28,580 nt of DNA, taken from an uncultured Paenibacillaceae bacterium (GTDB lineage: Bacteria > Bacillota > Bacilli > Aneurinibacillales > Aneurinibacillaceae). The stretch covers positions 1-28,580 of the forward strand of contig CAMLDI010000034.1 of the NCBI GenBank assembly GCA_946478845.1, in the 5' to 3' direction. Shown in pieces: positions 1-8,443 of this stretch; position 1 is the stretch's first letter, and every line of letters begins with the position of its first letter. The notes beneath the pieces are model-generated. The model did not search any database. It saw nothing but the letters and a program-made list of their open reading frames with translations, and was not told the origin of the DNA. The translations under genes and the position numbers were made by a program.

Positions 1-112
1 AGACAAGTAGAAGAAAGAAAGCACCCACGTGCTCTCCTGATTAAGAGGGATAGAGGAGACAAGTAAGAGAAAAGGAAGCACTCACGTGCTCCCTGATTAA
101 GAGGGATAAAGG
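1..112. repeat. 56-bp tandem repeat, two copies, truncated by window edge
   Basis: Two adjacent units (1-56 and 57-112) each start AGACAAGTA, contain a small hairpin with arms AGCAC/GTGCT, then CTGATTAAGAGGGATA and end AGG. They differ by a few substitutions and one compensated shift in the purine tract. The first unit starts at base 1, so more units may lie upstream. The CTGA..AAGGGGATAAAGG part recurs singly elsewhere in the window. No ORF is seen. Confidence 0.85.
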
Positions 113-123
113 TGATTAGGGGC

Positions 124-189
124 TTGACAAACAACACAATATGAATTAGTGTATGAAGTGTACCAATTAAACTAATACACATAATACAC
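124..189 (+). promoter_or_regulatory. Promoter with doubled AGTGTA/TACAC operator
   Basis: A consensus -35 TTGACA lies at 124-129. The best -10 is TAGTGT at 147-152 after 17 bp, which is weak. AGTGTA occurs at 148-153 and 157-162, and TACAC at 176-180 and 185-189, giving two nested inverted repeats over the expected -10 and start region. YtrA-type GntR regulators repress their own ABC operons through such inverted repeats, so this is probably the autoregulatory operator. The assignment is inference from position and symmetry. Confidence 0.55.
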
Positions 190-221
190 CATGAAATAGA
201 TTGATCAAAGGCGGTGAGGGC

Positions 222-626
222 ATGATTGAAATTGATTCCCGTAGCCAGGCGCCGATTTATGAGCAGATTATTCGCCAGATTAAAGAGTTAATCGCAAGAG
301 GGGGACTTGTTCAGGGGGAAAAGCTTCCTTCAGTCAGGGAGTTGTCTTCCATGATTCTGGTGAATCCTAATACAGTGAGTCGGGCCTATCAGGAATTAGA
401 GCGGGAAGGTGTCATTGAGACATTACGGGGAAAAGGGACTTTTGTTTCCTCCCTGCCAAAACCCCGTTTAGAAGAGGAGAGGGTAAAGACCATGAAAGAG
501 ATTGTAAAAAATATTGTGGTTGAAGCCACCCATCTTGGGATTACGGCAGAGGAAATAAAAATTTGGATCGATGAGGAAATGGAAGCGTTGAGGAGGGATC
601 GGGATGCTGGAAGTAACCAATCTTAG
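222..626 (+). CDS. GntR family transcriptional regulator, YtrA type
   Basis: A 134-residue protein with one N-terminal winged helix-turn-helix (about residues 8-76), including the typical LPSVRELS and NPNTVSRAYQELE segments and the wing GKGTFV. Only a short helical tail of about 55 residues follows, which is the YtrA subfamily layout without a large effector domain. I chose ATG 222 because AGGCGGTGAGG lies just upstream; a TTG at 201 is in frame but lacks a site. It overlaps the following ATPase gene by 23 bp, so the two are translationally coupled. YtrA-type regulators repress adjacent ABC transporter operons and often respond to cell-envelope stress. That role is inferred from context here, and the repeated AGTGTA/TACAC boxes upstream are its likely target. 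Confidence 0.9.
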   Translation: MIEIDSRSQAPIYEQIIRQIKELIARGGLVQGEKLPSVRELSSMILVNPNTVSRAYQELEREGVIETLRGKGTFVSSLPKPRLEEERVKTMKEIVKNIVVEATHLGITAEEIKIWIDEEMEALRRDRDAGSNQS

Positions 627-1488
627 CAAAGAGATGGATGGAAAGTTGGTCCTGGAAGATGTGAATTTTTCTCTTTCCAGGGGGAAAATTAGCGCTCTTG
701 TTGGAAGAAATGGAGCCGGGAAAACAACGTTGCTACGACTTATGATGGGAATCCTTGATCCTGTACGCGGGGAAGTGAAAGTGGAAGGGAAGAACATACA
801 TAAACACCCAGAAGCAAAAGAAAAGATGGTGTTTGTCCCAGATTCCTCTGAAGCTTTTATGAATTACCGGGTAGAAGATTTGATTGATTTTTATCAAAAC
901 ATTTATCGTGAATTTGATAAGGTTGAATGTTTGTCATTGATGGATCAATTTAAACTTCCCCGTAACCGGAAACTGAGCAATTACTCAAAAGGGATGAGAA
1001 TGCTATTTCTCTTGATTCTCTCTTTCTCTACCCATGCTTCATTTATCTTATTGGACGAACCAACCAATGGCCTTGACCCGGTAGTGAAGAAGAAAGTGCT
1101 CCGTTTGCTTGTAGAAAAAGTAGCAGAACAGGATGTTTCCGTGTTCCTTTCATCCCATCAATTAGAGGAAATCGAGCGGATTGCCGATGAAGTGCTATTT
1201 TTGAAAGAGGGAAAAATTACAGATGTCCTATCATTTGCAGAACAAAATGCAGGGGTAGAAAAATGGCAGGTTGTTTTCCAGGGTGAAGCCCCGGAATCTA
1301 TTTTATCTTTACCAAATCTTCATGTTATAAATCAAATAGGAAGGGTTTATACCTTTTTAGCAAGTGGAGAGGTTGATGCCATTCGCCTTTTATTGGAACA
1401 AGAAAAACCTCTATTATTTGAAAACCTGACTGTTTCGTTAGAGAATCTATACATGTTAAAGTTAGGGGATGATCTGGATGTTTCCTAA
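604..1488 (+). CDS. ABC transporter ATP-binding protein
   Basis: A 294-residue cytoplasmic ATPase. It has Walker A GRNGAGKTT (34-42), Walker B FILLDEP (about 147-153), the D-loop NGLDP and the H-loop SSH (183-185). The signature motif is degenerate, NYSKGM in place of LSGGQ, as in several YtrB-like and bacitracin-type ATPases. Residues after about 215 form a C-terminal extension of unknown role. GAGGAGG at 590-597 sets ATG 604. It overlaps the regulator before it and the permease after it, so all three are one operon. It should power the membrane protein encoded next. The substrate cannot be read from sequence; peptide antibiotic or envelope-stress export is the usual guess for YtrA-linked systems. 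Confidence 0.92.
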   Translation: MLEVTNLSKEMDGKLVLEDVNFSLSRGKISALVGRNGAGKTTLLRLMMGILDPVRGEVKVEGKNIHKHPEAKEKMVFVPDSSEAFMNYRVEDLIDFYQNIYREFDKVECLSLMDQFKLPRNRKLSNYSKGMRMLFLLILSFSTHASFILLDEPTNGLDPVVKKKVLRLLVEKVAEQDVSVFLSSHQLEEIERIADEVLFLKEGKITDVLSFAEQNAGVEKWQVVFQGEAPESILSLPNLHVINQIGRVYTFLASGEVDAIRLLLEQEKPLLFENLTVSLENLYMLKLGDDLDVS

Positions 1489-2467
1489 AGCACTATGGTT
1501 AAAAGAATATATGCAGACAAAATGGTTATTGTGGATGATTCCTGTATTGGGAATAGTATCAATGGTTTTTTACCGCTTACAAAATTTTCAATACTTGCAT
1601 GCTGTGATAACATACAACGGTTATCTAAATGAACAAATTTATGAAACCTTTTATGGACATAATGGGGTGAATCCCCTTTTTCAATTAAGTCCATTTATGT
1701 ATCTATTGCTTTTTGTACTGGCAGTTTTACTCTTTGGATTTGAAAGAAGGGGAACCCATCAGGATTTCACCTTCTCTCTTCCTTTTTCCCGAAAAACTAT
1801 TTTCCTTACAAAATGGGCACTTCCCGTGGTATTTTTAACAGGTACTTATATCATTTGCTTTTTTGTTGATTTTACCCTGATCCAAACCTCACAATTTAGT
1901 GGTTATTTTCATCTATCAGAATCAATAGGGAGCTTTATCATAGGTTTTTTATTGTATGTCCTTTTTTACTCCTATGTTGTGGCCATCGGAACCATGACAG
2001 GAAGCGCATCTACACAGGTATTTGTATCTATTGCCGTTGTTATTATACCTATCATGTTAGTAGTATTGGTAAATGGGATCTTGCTTCAATTTTTTGATAC
2101 TTCTTTACCTAGCGTGCTTTCAAACAGTAAGCTTGCTGATTACTTATATTCTTTTCTCATTGTTCAGGAGAACCTGGCTTTGCCCATCTTCATTATCATA
2201 CTGATGTTTGTATCTATTGCAATTTTTTGTTATGAGAGGAACCAAATTGAAAAGAATGGAAAATTTATTCTTTTTAAAGGATGGGAAGTTGCTTTTCGTA
2301 TTGGTGTAACTCTCAGTGCAGCAACGGTTTTTGCCGCTATTTCAGAATACTTCTCAATGGAATCTTATTTGTCGCCCAAGGTATTTGTTTTAATTGCTTT
2401 TTCATTAGGTTTAGTACTTACCCATTTTATTTTAATGTTCCTCATGGGACGAAAGTTCAAATTTTGA
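1478..2467 (+). CDS. ABC transporter permease
   Basis: A 329-residue, very hydrophobic protein with about six to eight membrane segments, for example near residues 18-33, 64-84, 106-128, 149-170, 178-203 and 232-249, and a final pair near the C-terminus. It fits the membrane partner of the ATPase encoded just upstream, an ABC-2-like permease. I chose ATG 1478 rather than 1469 because the GTTAGGGG site abuts 1469 but is well spaced from 1478. It overlaps the ATPase gene by 11 bp. It has no domain that reveals the substrate. No clear terminator follows its stop. Confidence 0.85.
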   Translation: MFPKALWLKEYMQTKWLLWMIPVLGIVSMVFYRLQNFQYLHAVITYNGYLNEQIYETFYGHNGVNPLFQLSPFMYLLLFVLAVLLFGFERRGTHQDFTFSLPFSRKTIFLTKWALPVVFLTGTYIICFFVDFTLIQTSQFSGYFHLSESIGSFIIGFLLYVLFYSYVVAIGTMTGSASTQVFVSIAVVIIPIMLVVLVNGILLQFFDTSLPSVLSNSKLADYLYSFLIVQENLALPIFIIILMFVSIAIFCYERNQIEKNGKFILFKGWEVAFRIGVTLSAATVFAAISEYFSMESYLSPKVFVLIAFSLGLVLTHFILMFLMGRKFKF

Positions 2468-2581
2468 AATATACTTCTAAAAAAAGTCACAAAAAAATAT
2501 AGTATTTGATGTAAAATATAAATGTAATTATTTTCCACACATTTTTGGGGATTATTTGATAGAAAGTGGAGGCGAAATAAA

Positions 2582-3304
2582 ATGAAGAAAGTATTAATCA
2601 TGTTTGTTACGTTTTTAATTGCTTTATTAGTATTAGTAAGTTGTAATTTGAACAATAATGGGCAAAATACATCTCCACCGGCAGGGACGGAGGAGAAGAA
2701 AACCATTAATGATTATGTAACAATTAAGGAAGAACTAAATAAAGAAGCAATAGCCCCAGGTGGGGACAAGGTAAGATATATTTATGAAGTACCGGTGATC
2801 AATATAGATAAACCGGGAGCCAAAAAAATAAATGAGATGTTTTTAAATTTAGAAAAGGACATAGAAAAACGGTTGGCTGATGGTCAGCTTATGCCTTCTA
2901 CGATAGAATCAAAAGCATTTTTAAATGATGGCATCATATCACTTGTAATGGACATCAAAAAGTCTGGTCCAGGGGGAGTAAATGTAGCCAATTATGATAT
3001 CAAAAATGATAAAGAAATCAGTACAAAAGAATTGATTGAGAACAATAAATTCGATCCCCAAAAGCTAATCGCAGAAATAAATGGACAGGGGAAAATAGAC
3101 TTTTTTGTTGATACTGTACTATCAAATATGTATCCTAATGACTTTTTGAAAAAGTCAGAGGAAATGAAGAATAAAACAAAAGAAGAAAAAGAAAGATTTG
3201 TTGTTGAAAACATAGGAAAATTAAAGGCTTATCTCAATAAAGATGGCAAATTTGTCTTTATTCATTTAGGACAGTTAGCAGATGAAGAACTCGTAGTTGA
3301 GTAA
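2582..3304 (+). CDS. Lipoprotein with RsiV/PdaC-like (DUF4163/DUF3298-type) region
   Basis: A 240-residue protein with a lipoprotein signal: MKKVLIMF, a hydrophobic core and lipobox LVSC with Cys21, followed by a polar Asn-rich linker. The mature part (about 45-235) reads like the DUF4163/DUF3298 module found in RsiV-type anti-sigma factors and PdaC: an early strand pair ending in VPVIN, then a segment SLVMDI..SGPGG..VANYDIKNDKEIS, then a C-terminal strand. It should sit on the outer face of the membrane. GTGGAGG lies just before ATG 2582. It is apparently monocistronic, with a terminator at 3324-3360. A weak promoter candidate TTGATG-17-TATTTT starts at 2506. The function is unknown and the family call is moderate. 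Confidence 0.75.
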   Translation: MKKVLIMFVTFLIALLVLVSCNLNNNGQNTSPPAGTEEKKTINDYVTIKEELNKEAIAPGGDKVRYIYEVPVINIDKPGAKKINEMFLNLEKDIEKRLADGQLMPSTIESKAFLNDGIISLVMDIKKSGPGGVNVANYDIKNDKEISTKELIENNKFDPQKLIAEINGQGKIDFFVDTVLSNMYPNDFLKKSEEMKNKTKEEKERFVVENIGKLKAYLNKDGKFVFIHLGQLADEELVVE

Positions 3305-3323
3305 TGATATCACATCACAGTAG

Positions 3324-3360
3324 AAGGATGCTTTACCTTTTTTAGGGGTGAGGCATCCTT
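3324..3360 (+). terminator. Probable terminator after the lipoprotein gene
   Basis: Arms AAGGATGC and GCATCCTT enclose a further TTTACC/GGGTGA pairing around a T-rich loop. The downstream tract TTCTTCTTG is only moderately U-rich, so efficiency may be modest. Confidence 0.65.
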
Positions 3361-3452
3361 TCTTCTTGTTGAGTATTATGAGGATTTAAATCGAATACAA
3401 TTTAATGAGGGAATCGGTTGAAATTAGAGGGAAATAGTAGGTGAAAATGAAT

Positions 3453-3995
3453 ATGGTGGACTATTTACAATTGAGTAAGGAAGTATCTTATGCATTGCGG
3501 CATGCACCCTGGGAATATGAATTAGAGTTAGATGAAAATGGCTGGGTAAATGTAGACCAATTATTGGCTGCCTTAAGGCAAAGCAATCAATGGGACGGGG
3601 TAGTACAAAATGATTTAGAACAAATCATCGCTACATCGGATAAAAAGCGTTTTGAAATAAAAGATGGGAAAATCCGAGCACTATATGGCCATACCCTTGC
3701 CAATAAGATCATCCGGGAAGCGCAGGAACCACCGGAAATACTATATCATGGCACAGCCCAACGATTTATTTCATCGATTAAAGCTGAAGGGTTAGTACCT
3801 AAGGGAAGACAGTATGTCCATTTGTCAGTGGATGTGGATACGGCCATAGAGGTGGGCAAAAGGCGTGATCCCCAACCCATTCTCCTTAAAATAAATGCAA
3901 AAAAAGCATGGGAAGAGGGAATTCTCTTCTATTATGGAAATGATAAAGTCTGGTTAGCTGATTTTGTTCCAAGCCAGTATATTGATGAGAAATAA
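3453..3995 (+). CDS. kptA: RNA 2'-phosphotransferase (KptA/Tpt1)
   Basis: A 180-residue cytoplasmic enzyme of the Tpt1/KptA family, which moves an internal RNA 2'-phosphate to NAD+, giving ADP-ribose 1'',2''-cyclic phosphate. The N-terminal winged-helix lobe has LSKEVSYALRHAP with the conserved Arg-His pair (16-17) and ATSDKKRFEI. The C-terminal ADP-ribosyl-transferase lobe has ILYHGTAQRF and GRQYVHLSVD. Length matches the family. Start choice is uncertain: ATG 3453 follows AGGTGA by 8 nt, while GTG 3441 follows AGAGGG by 9 nt; both are in frame. The physiological substrate in bacteria is unclear because most lack the yeast-type ligase that leaves 2'-phosphates. It stands alone and converges on the next gene with only 8 bp between stops. 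Confidence 0.93.
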   Translation: MVDYLQLSKEVSYALRHAPWEYELELDENGWVNVDQLLAALRQSNQWDGVVQNDLEQIIATSDKKRFEIKDGKIRALYGHTLANKIIREAQEPPEILYHGTAQRFISSIKAEGLVPKGRQYVHLSVDVDTAIEVGKRRDPQPILLKINAKKAWEEGILFYYGNDKVWLADFVPSQYIDEK

Positions 3996-4003
3996 ATTGC
4001 ATG

Positions 4004-4552
4004 TTATTTCACAGAATTGGCTATTTCAACAAGCATCTTTACTGGAACCTTGTTCTCAATACGATTATCCACAGATAACCTATATTGCCACCCATTCTTT
4101 TCAAACACTAATATATTGAACCAAACCTTTGCATTAAGGTCTTTAGGAGAAATATATATGGCTTTCGTTCCATCATTTAAGATATAAGTTTCAATTTTTT
4201 TTGGATTTTTTGTAAAATTAATTTTTGGTTCAACGGGCCTTACATTTATTTTATAATGGTTCTTCCCTTTATTTTTATTAAGATTAAGATACTCAATTTC
4301 AAACTCATCATTTATTTCACCGTCTGGATTACTGAACATACCAAAATGATGGGTAAACTCCACTGGCGGCAATTTAATAGGCAAATTCAGTTCTCTCCCA
4401 AAATGTTTTTCAGATTCATTTAATGCTTCTGTAACTGATTTATACCCATGTTGAAAATATCCATCTTCATAGTTTTCAGCCGAAGCGACCTTAACAACCG
4501 TCAACATAATAAAAGCAGTAAAAATAACCACTCTTAAACTTCCTTTTTTCAA
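4004..4552 (-). CDS. Secreted protein of unknown function
   Basis: A 182-residue protein with a clear Sec signal peptide (MKKGSLRVVIFTAF..., likely cleaved after VASA near residue 25). The start is TTG at 4552, set by GAGGTGATC just upstream. The mature protein is polar with many Asn and Lys, and contains PIKLPPVEFTHHFGMF and KAIYISPKD. The pattern, a domain early in the mature region plus KKIETYILNDGTKAIYI, resembles DUF4367-like substrate-of-sporulation or anti-sigma proteins, but I cannot confirm this. It converges on kptA with stops 8 bp apart, and its transcript likely starts just left of the hairpin at 4624-4663. Confidence 0.7.
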   Translation of the reverse strand: MKKGSLRVVIFTAFIMLTVVKVASAENYEDGYFQHGYKSVTEALNESEKHFGRELNLPIKLPPVEFTHHFGMFSNPDGEINDEFEIEYLNLNKNKGKNHYKINVRPVEPKINFTKNPKKIETYILNDGTKAIYISPKDLNAKVWFNILVFEKNGWQYRLSVDNRIENKVPVKMLVEIANSVK

Positions 4553-4623
4553 ATGATCACCTCTTTTCTAAATGTATTTTCCCCTGTAAAATAAATTTAA
4601 TGTAAATGAAGCTTAACAGCAAA

Positions 4624-4663
4624 AGCAGACTTATTCCCTTGATTAACAAGGGAGAGGTCTGCT
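4624..4663. terminator. Bidirectional Rho-independent terminator
   Basis: A stem with outer arms AGCAGAC/GTCTGCT and inner arms CCCTT/AAGGG, loop GATTAAC. Eight T follow on the + strand, and a shorter T-rich run on the - strand. It lies just downstream of the CPBP protease gene (- strand) and isolates it from the secreted-protein gene. Confidence 0.85.
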
Positions 4664-4698
4664 TTTTTTTGGCTTCAAAACAGAAAGGGGATAAAGCC

Positions 4699-5598
4699 TT
4701 ATTGATTGGCATCCGCTAAGTTATTTTTATATTTTACCCGTACGATTGGCGGTTGCGTTTTTTTTCCATAGATCCAGGTAACCATCATGCATAGGCCAAT
4801 TAAAATCGTAGTAAGAATCCCACCTTCAGGACCGAATCCTCCTCCGGATAACCATTCTTGTCCAACCACCATTTGGGTGTGATAAATACTGTCCACAGGA
4901 TTGCCGCTTACGGGGAACCCAAAGACGATCCCCTGGGTATAGTTCCAGCTAATATGAAAACCAATGGGCATCCATAATGATCCTGTGACACGAAACATGT
5001 AAGCAAAGAGAAGGCCAACAAGGAAGATATTCAGCAGAGCAATGGAGTTTATCTCCATATTGCCCATATGGGCTACGGAGAAAAGAACGGAGGAAAGAAT
5101 ATAGATAAACCATTTGGAATTTCCTCGTTCTTCCAGGGTTTTCATGATATAGCCCCGAAAGAGAAATTCTTCGCAAAACCCCACAGCAATAAAAATGGCC
5201 AGATAAATCAGATTGCTCCAGGAGAAGTCGGGGCTACTCCAATGATTGCCTACCCGTATGGCTTCAGTGCCCAATAAAATGATGAAAATGACAAGCATAG
5301 AGAAAGCGCCAAACCCTAAACCCCAGAACATGTCTTTCCAACCGGTGCCATTCCCCCGCAAACCAATTTCACCCAGGGGATTTTTCTGCACGAACAACCA
5401 CATAAAGACGACCCCTAAAAAAATGGCTACTTCCGTGGTTATTCCCGTAGCAAAAGAGCGCAAGGGGCTGGAGTTTGTTCCCCCAAATTCCATAAAGGGG
5501 ATGATCAGGAGGAGTTGAAAAAAGATAATCATAATTGCTAAAAGCAAGACTAGCCATCCAGATCGTACTTGACCGTATTCATTTTTAAATACACCCAT
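4699..5598 (-). CDS. CPBP family intramembrane metalloprotease
   Basis: A 299-residue polytopic membrane protein of the CPBP (CAAX/Abi) family. Motif 1 is FCEEFLFRGY with Glu143, Glu144 and Arg148; motif 2 is FSVAHMGN with His177; motif 3 is IGFHISWNY with His215 and Asn219. These are the expected metal ligands and catalytic residues. Hydrophobic segments lie near 14-36, 53-70, 92-110, 129-146, 163-176, 186-203, and near the C-terminus. The start is ATG 5598, following GGGGTGAT; a GTG three bases upstream is too close to that site. Bacterial members cleave or process membrane or prenylated substrates, and some act in bacteriocin maturation or self-immunity. The substrate here is unknown. The final 20 residues are a basic cytoplasmic tail. 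Confidence 0.9.
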   Translation of the reverse strand: MGVFKNEYGQVRSGWLVLLLAIMIIFFQLLLIIPFMEFGGTNSSPLRSFATGITTEVAIFLGVVFMWLFVQKNPLGEIGLRGNGTGWKDMFWGLGFGAFSMLVIFIILLGTEAIRVGNHWSSPDFSWSNLIYLAIFIAVGFCEEFLFRGYIMKTLEERGNSKWFIYILSSVLFSVAHMGNMEINSIALLNIFLVGLLFAYMFRVTGSLWMPIGFHISWNYTQGIVFGFPVSGNPVDSIYHTQMVVGQEWLSGGGFGPEGGILTTILIGLCMMVTWIYGKKTQPPIVRVKYKNNLADANQ

Positions 5599-5692
5599 CA
5601 CATCACCCCATTTTTCAGCTTATCCGTACTTACACCTTCTCTTATTATGCAATATGCAGGTTACAAACAAAGATATGAATCTAGCAAATGGT

Positions 5693-5721
5693 TTGAACAA
5701 TTCTCTTAACTTTTGTAGAAT
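5693..5721 (+). promoter_or_regulatory. Sigma-A-type promoter of the first subtilase
   Basis: TTGAAC at 5693-5698 and TAGAAT at 5716-5721 are separated by exactly 17 bp. Transcription would start near 5728, which rules against the in-frame ATG at 5727 as start and supports GTG 5781. Confidence 0.75.
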
Positions 5722-5780
5722 GATAAATGTTGGGAAAATACCATCTATTAAGGGTGAGGAGAGAAAGAAGGTTAAGAGAA

Positions 5781-8198
5781 GTGAAAAAAACAAACTTATG
5801 GAGGAAAGTCACAACTCTGGTAATTAGCTCAGGGTTATTAATGTCTAACTTTCCTATGTTTGCATCAGCAAACGTGTCCAGTACTAATGGAAGGGTAAAA
5901 GATTTTACCCAAAAAACATTAAGTACGGCCCAGAGTAAGGAGCAGTACAAACAGGGAGAAGTCATTGTTAAGTTTAAAAGCGGCCGTACTGTACAGAATT
6001 TGGGCCCAGTAAGAACCACCCATGGTTTAAAAGAAAAGAAGAGTTTAGATCAATCTGCTACAAAGCTGCTAGAGTTTAATTCTAACTCTGCCATTGACCA
6101 GGTGATTCAAGATTTAGAAGAATCGGGACAAGTAGAATATGCAGAACCGAATTATATGAGAAAGGTTGCTGCAGTATCTGACCCTATGTATAATCAGCTT
6201 TGGGGATTGAAAAATACCGGCCAATCCATTCAAGGCGTAATTGGAAAATCAGGCATTGATATTAAAGTAGAAACAGCCTGGACCAAGACAAAAGGCAGCA
6301 CCAGCCTTGTGGTAGGGGTCATAGATACAGGGATGGATATAAGCCATCCAGATTTGCAGGCTCGCATCTGGAAGAACGCTCAGGAAATTGCCAATGATGG
6401 CAAAGATAATGACGGCAACGGCTATATCGATGACATCAATGGTTATGACTTTGCCGATAACAATAAAAGCGTTTTTGATGGTGATGAAGATAGCCACGGC
6501 ACCCATGTGGCAGGAACCATTGCTGCCACCAACAATACCATTGGGGTAACCGGGGTTGCACCTAATGTAAAAGTGATGCCTTTGAAGTTTATTTCCGAAA
6601 CCGCTGGAACCATTGCTGATGAAGTGGAAGCCATTAATTATGCTAAGAAAAAGGGCGTTAAAATTATTAACATGTCCATTGGCGGATATGGATATAGCCA
6701 GGCAGAGTATGATGCCATTAAAAATGCCAATGCACTTTTTGTAGTGGCTGCGGGCAATGAAGGAAACAATAACGACCTGCCCGATCCCAGTTATCCAGCT
6801 GCTTATAATTTGGCAAACATTTTATCTGTGGCTGCCGTAGACAATAAAGGGAATGTACCTTACTGGTCAAACTATGGGGTTACATCTACCGATATTGCAG
6901 CCCCTGGAGATAAAATTTTAAGTACCCTTCCAGGAAATAGATACGGATATTATAGCGGAACATCAATGGCTACTCCTAATGTGACGGGAACAGCCGCTTT
7001 AGTATTAAGTAAATATTCCACTGCAAGCCCGACCAAAATTAAAGATTACATAATGAAAACTACAACCCCTCTTGCTTCCTTAAGCGGGAAAGTGAAAACA
7101 GGGGGCATGTTAAACGCAGGGAAAGCACTGACCTATGATGTTACTGCACCCGCTGCTCCTAAAGTAAATACAGTTACAAATAAAAGCAAGGCAGTAACTG
7201 GGACTACAGAAGCTGCAGCAAAAGTCATCATTAAAAAAGGGAGCACCCAGCTTGCCACTGGAACTGCTGCTTCTGACGGCAAGTTTAACATTGCCATTCC
7301 ATTGCAAACAGCGGGAACTACTTTATCCGTAACAGCTACAGATAAAGCAGGAAACGTTAGCCCTGCAACAAACGTTGTAGTCAAAGACATTGTTGCTCCT
7401 GCAGCACCTACAGTAAATGGGGTTAACATTAAAACGACAAAAGTGACCGGGAAAGCAGAAGGAAGTTCCACTGTACAGGTGTATACAGGCTCCGTAATTA
7501 TTGGCCAGGCAACCGCATCCAGTACGGGAGCATTTTCTGTACCTGTTTCCTACTTAATCGGCAATACGAAAATTACCGTATATGCAAAAGATAAAGCGGG
7601 GAATAAAAGTGCCGGAGTAACCCTTACTGTAAAACCGGTAGCAACAACCTTCACGGATCTGGGCAGTGTAACATGGGCAAAACCAGCCATTGAATCCATG
7701 GCTAGCCTGGGAATTGTTAATGGGGTAGGCAGTGATAAATTTGCTCCAAATAACAATATTACCCGTGCTCAATTCGCAACCTTAATTGTTAAAACCTTAA
7801 ACATTCGCGGGACTGCTACAGAGCCTTTTTCTGATGTGAAATCCACCGACTGGTATGCAAATGCCGTAGCCCTTGCTTATAAATATAAAATCGTTTCTGG
7901 TGTATCCAGCACTGAATTTGCACCGAACCGTACCATTACCCGGCAAGAAATGGCGGTTATGATGGTTCGGGCCATTAAGGTGAAACAATCCATTGCAGCG
8001 AAAGACATCAATGGAACCTTAAGCAAATTTAAAGACCGGAGCCAAATCGATACCTGGGCAAGAGAATCTGTAGCTATTGCTGTAGAACAAGGGTTAATGA
8101 ATGGGGTAACCACCACCACTTTCTCCCCGAAAACCAATGCTACCCGTGCCCAATCAGCGGTTATTATGTATCGTTTCTATGAAAAATTCATAAAGTAA
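5781..8198 (+). CDS. S8 subtilase, two Ig-like and three SLH domains
   Basis: An 805-residue secreted, cell-surface serine protease. A signal peptide (about 1-30, ending FASA) is followed by a propeptide starting near EVIVKFKSG and ending VEYAEPNY, of the fervidolysin/subtilase type. The S8 domain has Asp182 (VIDTGMD), His239 (HGTHVAGT), oxyanion Asn in VAAGNEGN and Ser395 (GTSMATP). Residues about 454-623 hold two Ig-like repeats, each with DKAGN near the end. Residues 624-805 are three SLH domains that bind pyruvylated wall polymer and anchor it to the wall. GTG 5781 is chosen because the promoter start lies at about 5728; the site AGAAGG is nine bases upstream. It is the first of three tandem paralogs and the only one with Ig repeats. 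A strong terminator follows. Confidence 0.93.
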   Translation: MKKTNLWRKVTTLVISSGLLMSNFPMFASANVSSTNGRVKDFTQKTLSTAQSKEQYKQGEVIVKFKSGRTVQNLGPVRTTHGLKEKKSLDQSATKLLEFNSNSAIDQVIQDLEESGQVEYAEPNYMRKVAAVSDPMYNQLWGLKNTGQSIQGVIGKSGIDIKVETAWTKTKGSTSLVVGVIDTGMDISHPDLQARIWKNAQEIANDGKDNDGNGYIDDINGYDFADNNKSVFDGDEDSHGTHVAGTIAATNNTIGVTGVAPNVKVMPLKFISETAGTIADEVEAINYAKKKGVKIINMSIGGYGYSQAEYDAIKNANALFVVAAGNEGNNNDLPDPSYPAAYNLANILSVAAVDNKGNVPYWSNYGVTSTDIAAPGDKILSTLPGNRYGYYSGTSMATPNVTGTAALVLSKYSTASPTKIKDYIMKTTTPLASLSGKVKTGGMLNAGKALTYDVTAPAAPKVNTVTNKSKAVTGTTEAAAKVIIKKGSTQLATGTAASDGKFNIAIPLQTAGTTLSVTATDKAGNVSPATNVVVKDIVAPAAPTVNGVNIKTTKVTGKAEGSSTVQVYTGSVIIGQATASSTGAFSVPVSYLIGNTKITVYAKDKAGNKSAGVTLTVKPVATTFTDLGSVTWAKPAIESMASLGIVNGVGSDKFAPNNNITRAQFATLIVKTLNIRGTATEPFSDVKSTDWYANAVALAYKYKIVSGVSSTEFAPNRTITRQEMAVMMVRAIKVKQSIAAKDINGTLSKFKDRSQIDTWARESVAIAVEQGLMNGVTTTTFSPKTNATRAQSAVIMYRFYEKFIK

Positions 8199-8247
8199 TA
8201 AATTTGACAAAAATCCCCTTCTTCAAAGGGGATTTTTTTGGTTTAAT
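8118..8247 (+). repeat. Copy A of a near-identical gene-end repeat
   Basis: The last 81 bp of the first subtilase gene plus its terminator. It matches 10384-10514 base for base except for one extra A after the stop codon in copy B. Sequence before this block diverges sharply between the paralogs. Confidence 0.9.
8210..8239 (+). terminator. Rho-independent terminator of subtilase 1
   Basis: Arms AAAATCCCCTT and AAGGGGATTTT with loop CTTC, then a T tract. An almost identical copy follows the second paralog at 10477-10506. Confidence 0.92.
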
Positions 8248-8282
8248 AGATTTATAATAAAAGGGACTCATGCTTCATAGAC

Positions 8283-8405
8283 GGACAAAGATGAAAAAAG
8301 TTGCAGCATTATGCTTTTTATAAATTAAACAATGTGATTTACAAAGTACTGGTTAAATAGAAGCACATAAAATGGGTAATCCAAAAGGGTTATCCTCTTT
8401 TTTTT
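8283..8405 (+). other. Possible remnant of a lost subtilase paralog, with orphan terminator
   Basis: The stretch 8199-8559 has no full gene. A stub ORF at 8291-8323 encodes MKKVAALCFL, very like the signal-peptide starts of the neighbours (MRKVALSFL in the third, MIKKVAVSL in the second). A hairpin with arms GGGTAATCC and GGGTTATCC (8374-8395, two G-U pairs), followed by a T run to about 8405, terminates nothing obvious. This fits a deleted tandem copy, though the stub is short enough to be chance. Confidence 0.4.
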
Positions 8406-8443
8406 GGGGTAATTTACTTTTTTCTTCATTTGTTAAACAGGTT

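Noticed and set aside
1..120. CRISPR-like array
   Set aside because: Only two units of 56 bp with no distinct spacers, and no cas genes. It is a plain tandem repeat.
5727..5780. ATG 5727 as the first subtilase start
   Set aside because: The promoter TTGAAC-17-TAGAAT places transcription start at about 5728, so that ATG would not be in a usable leader.
7110..8137. Long open frames on the - strand inside the subtilase genes
   Set aside because: They lack ribosome sites, overlap well-supported domains and recur at matching places in the paralogs, as shadows of the coding frame do.
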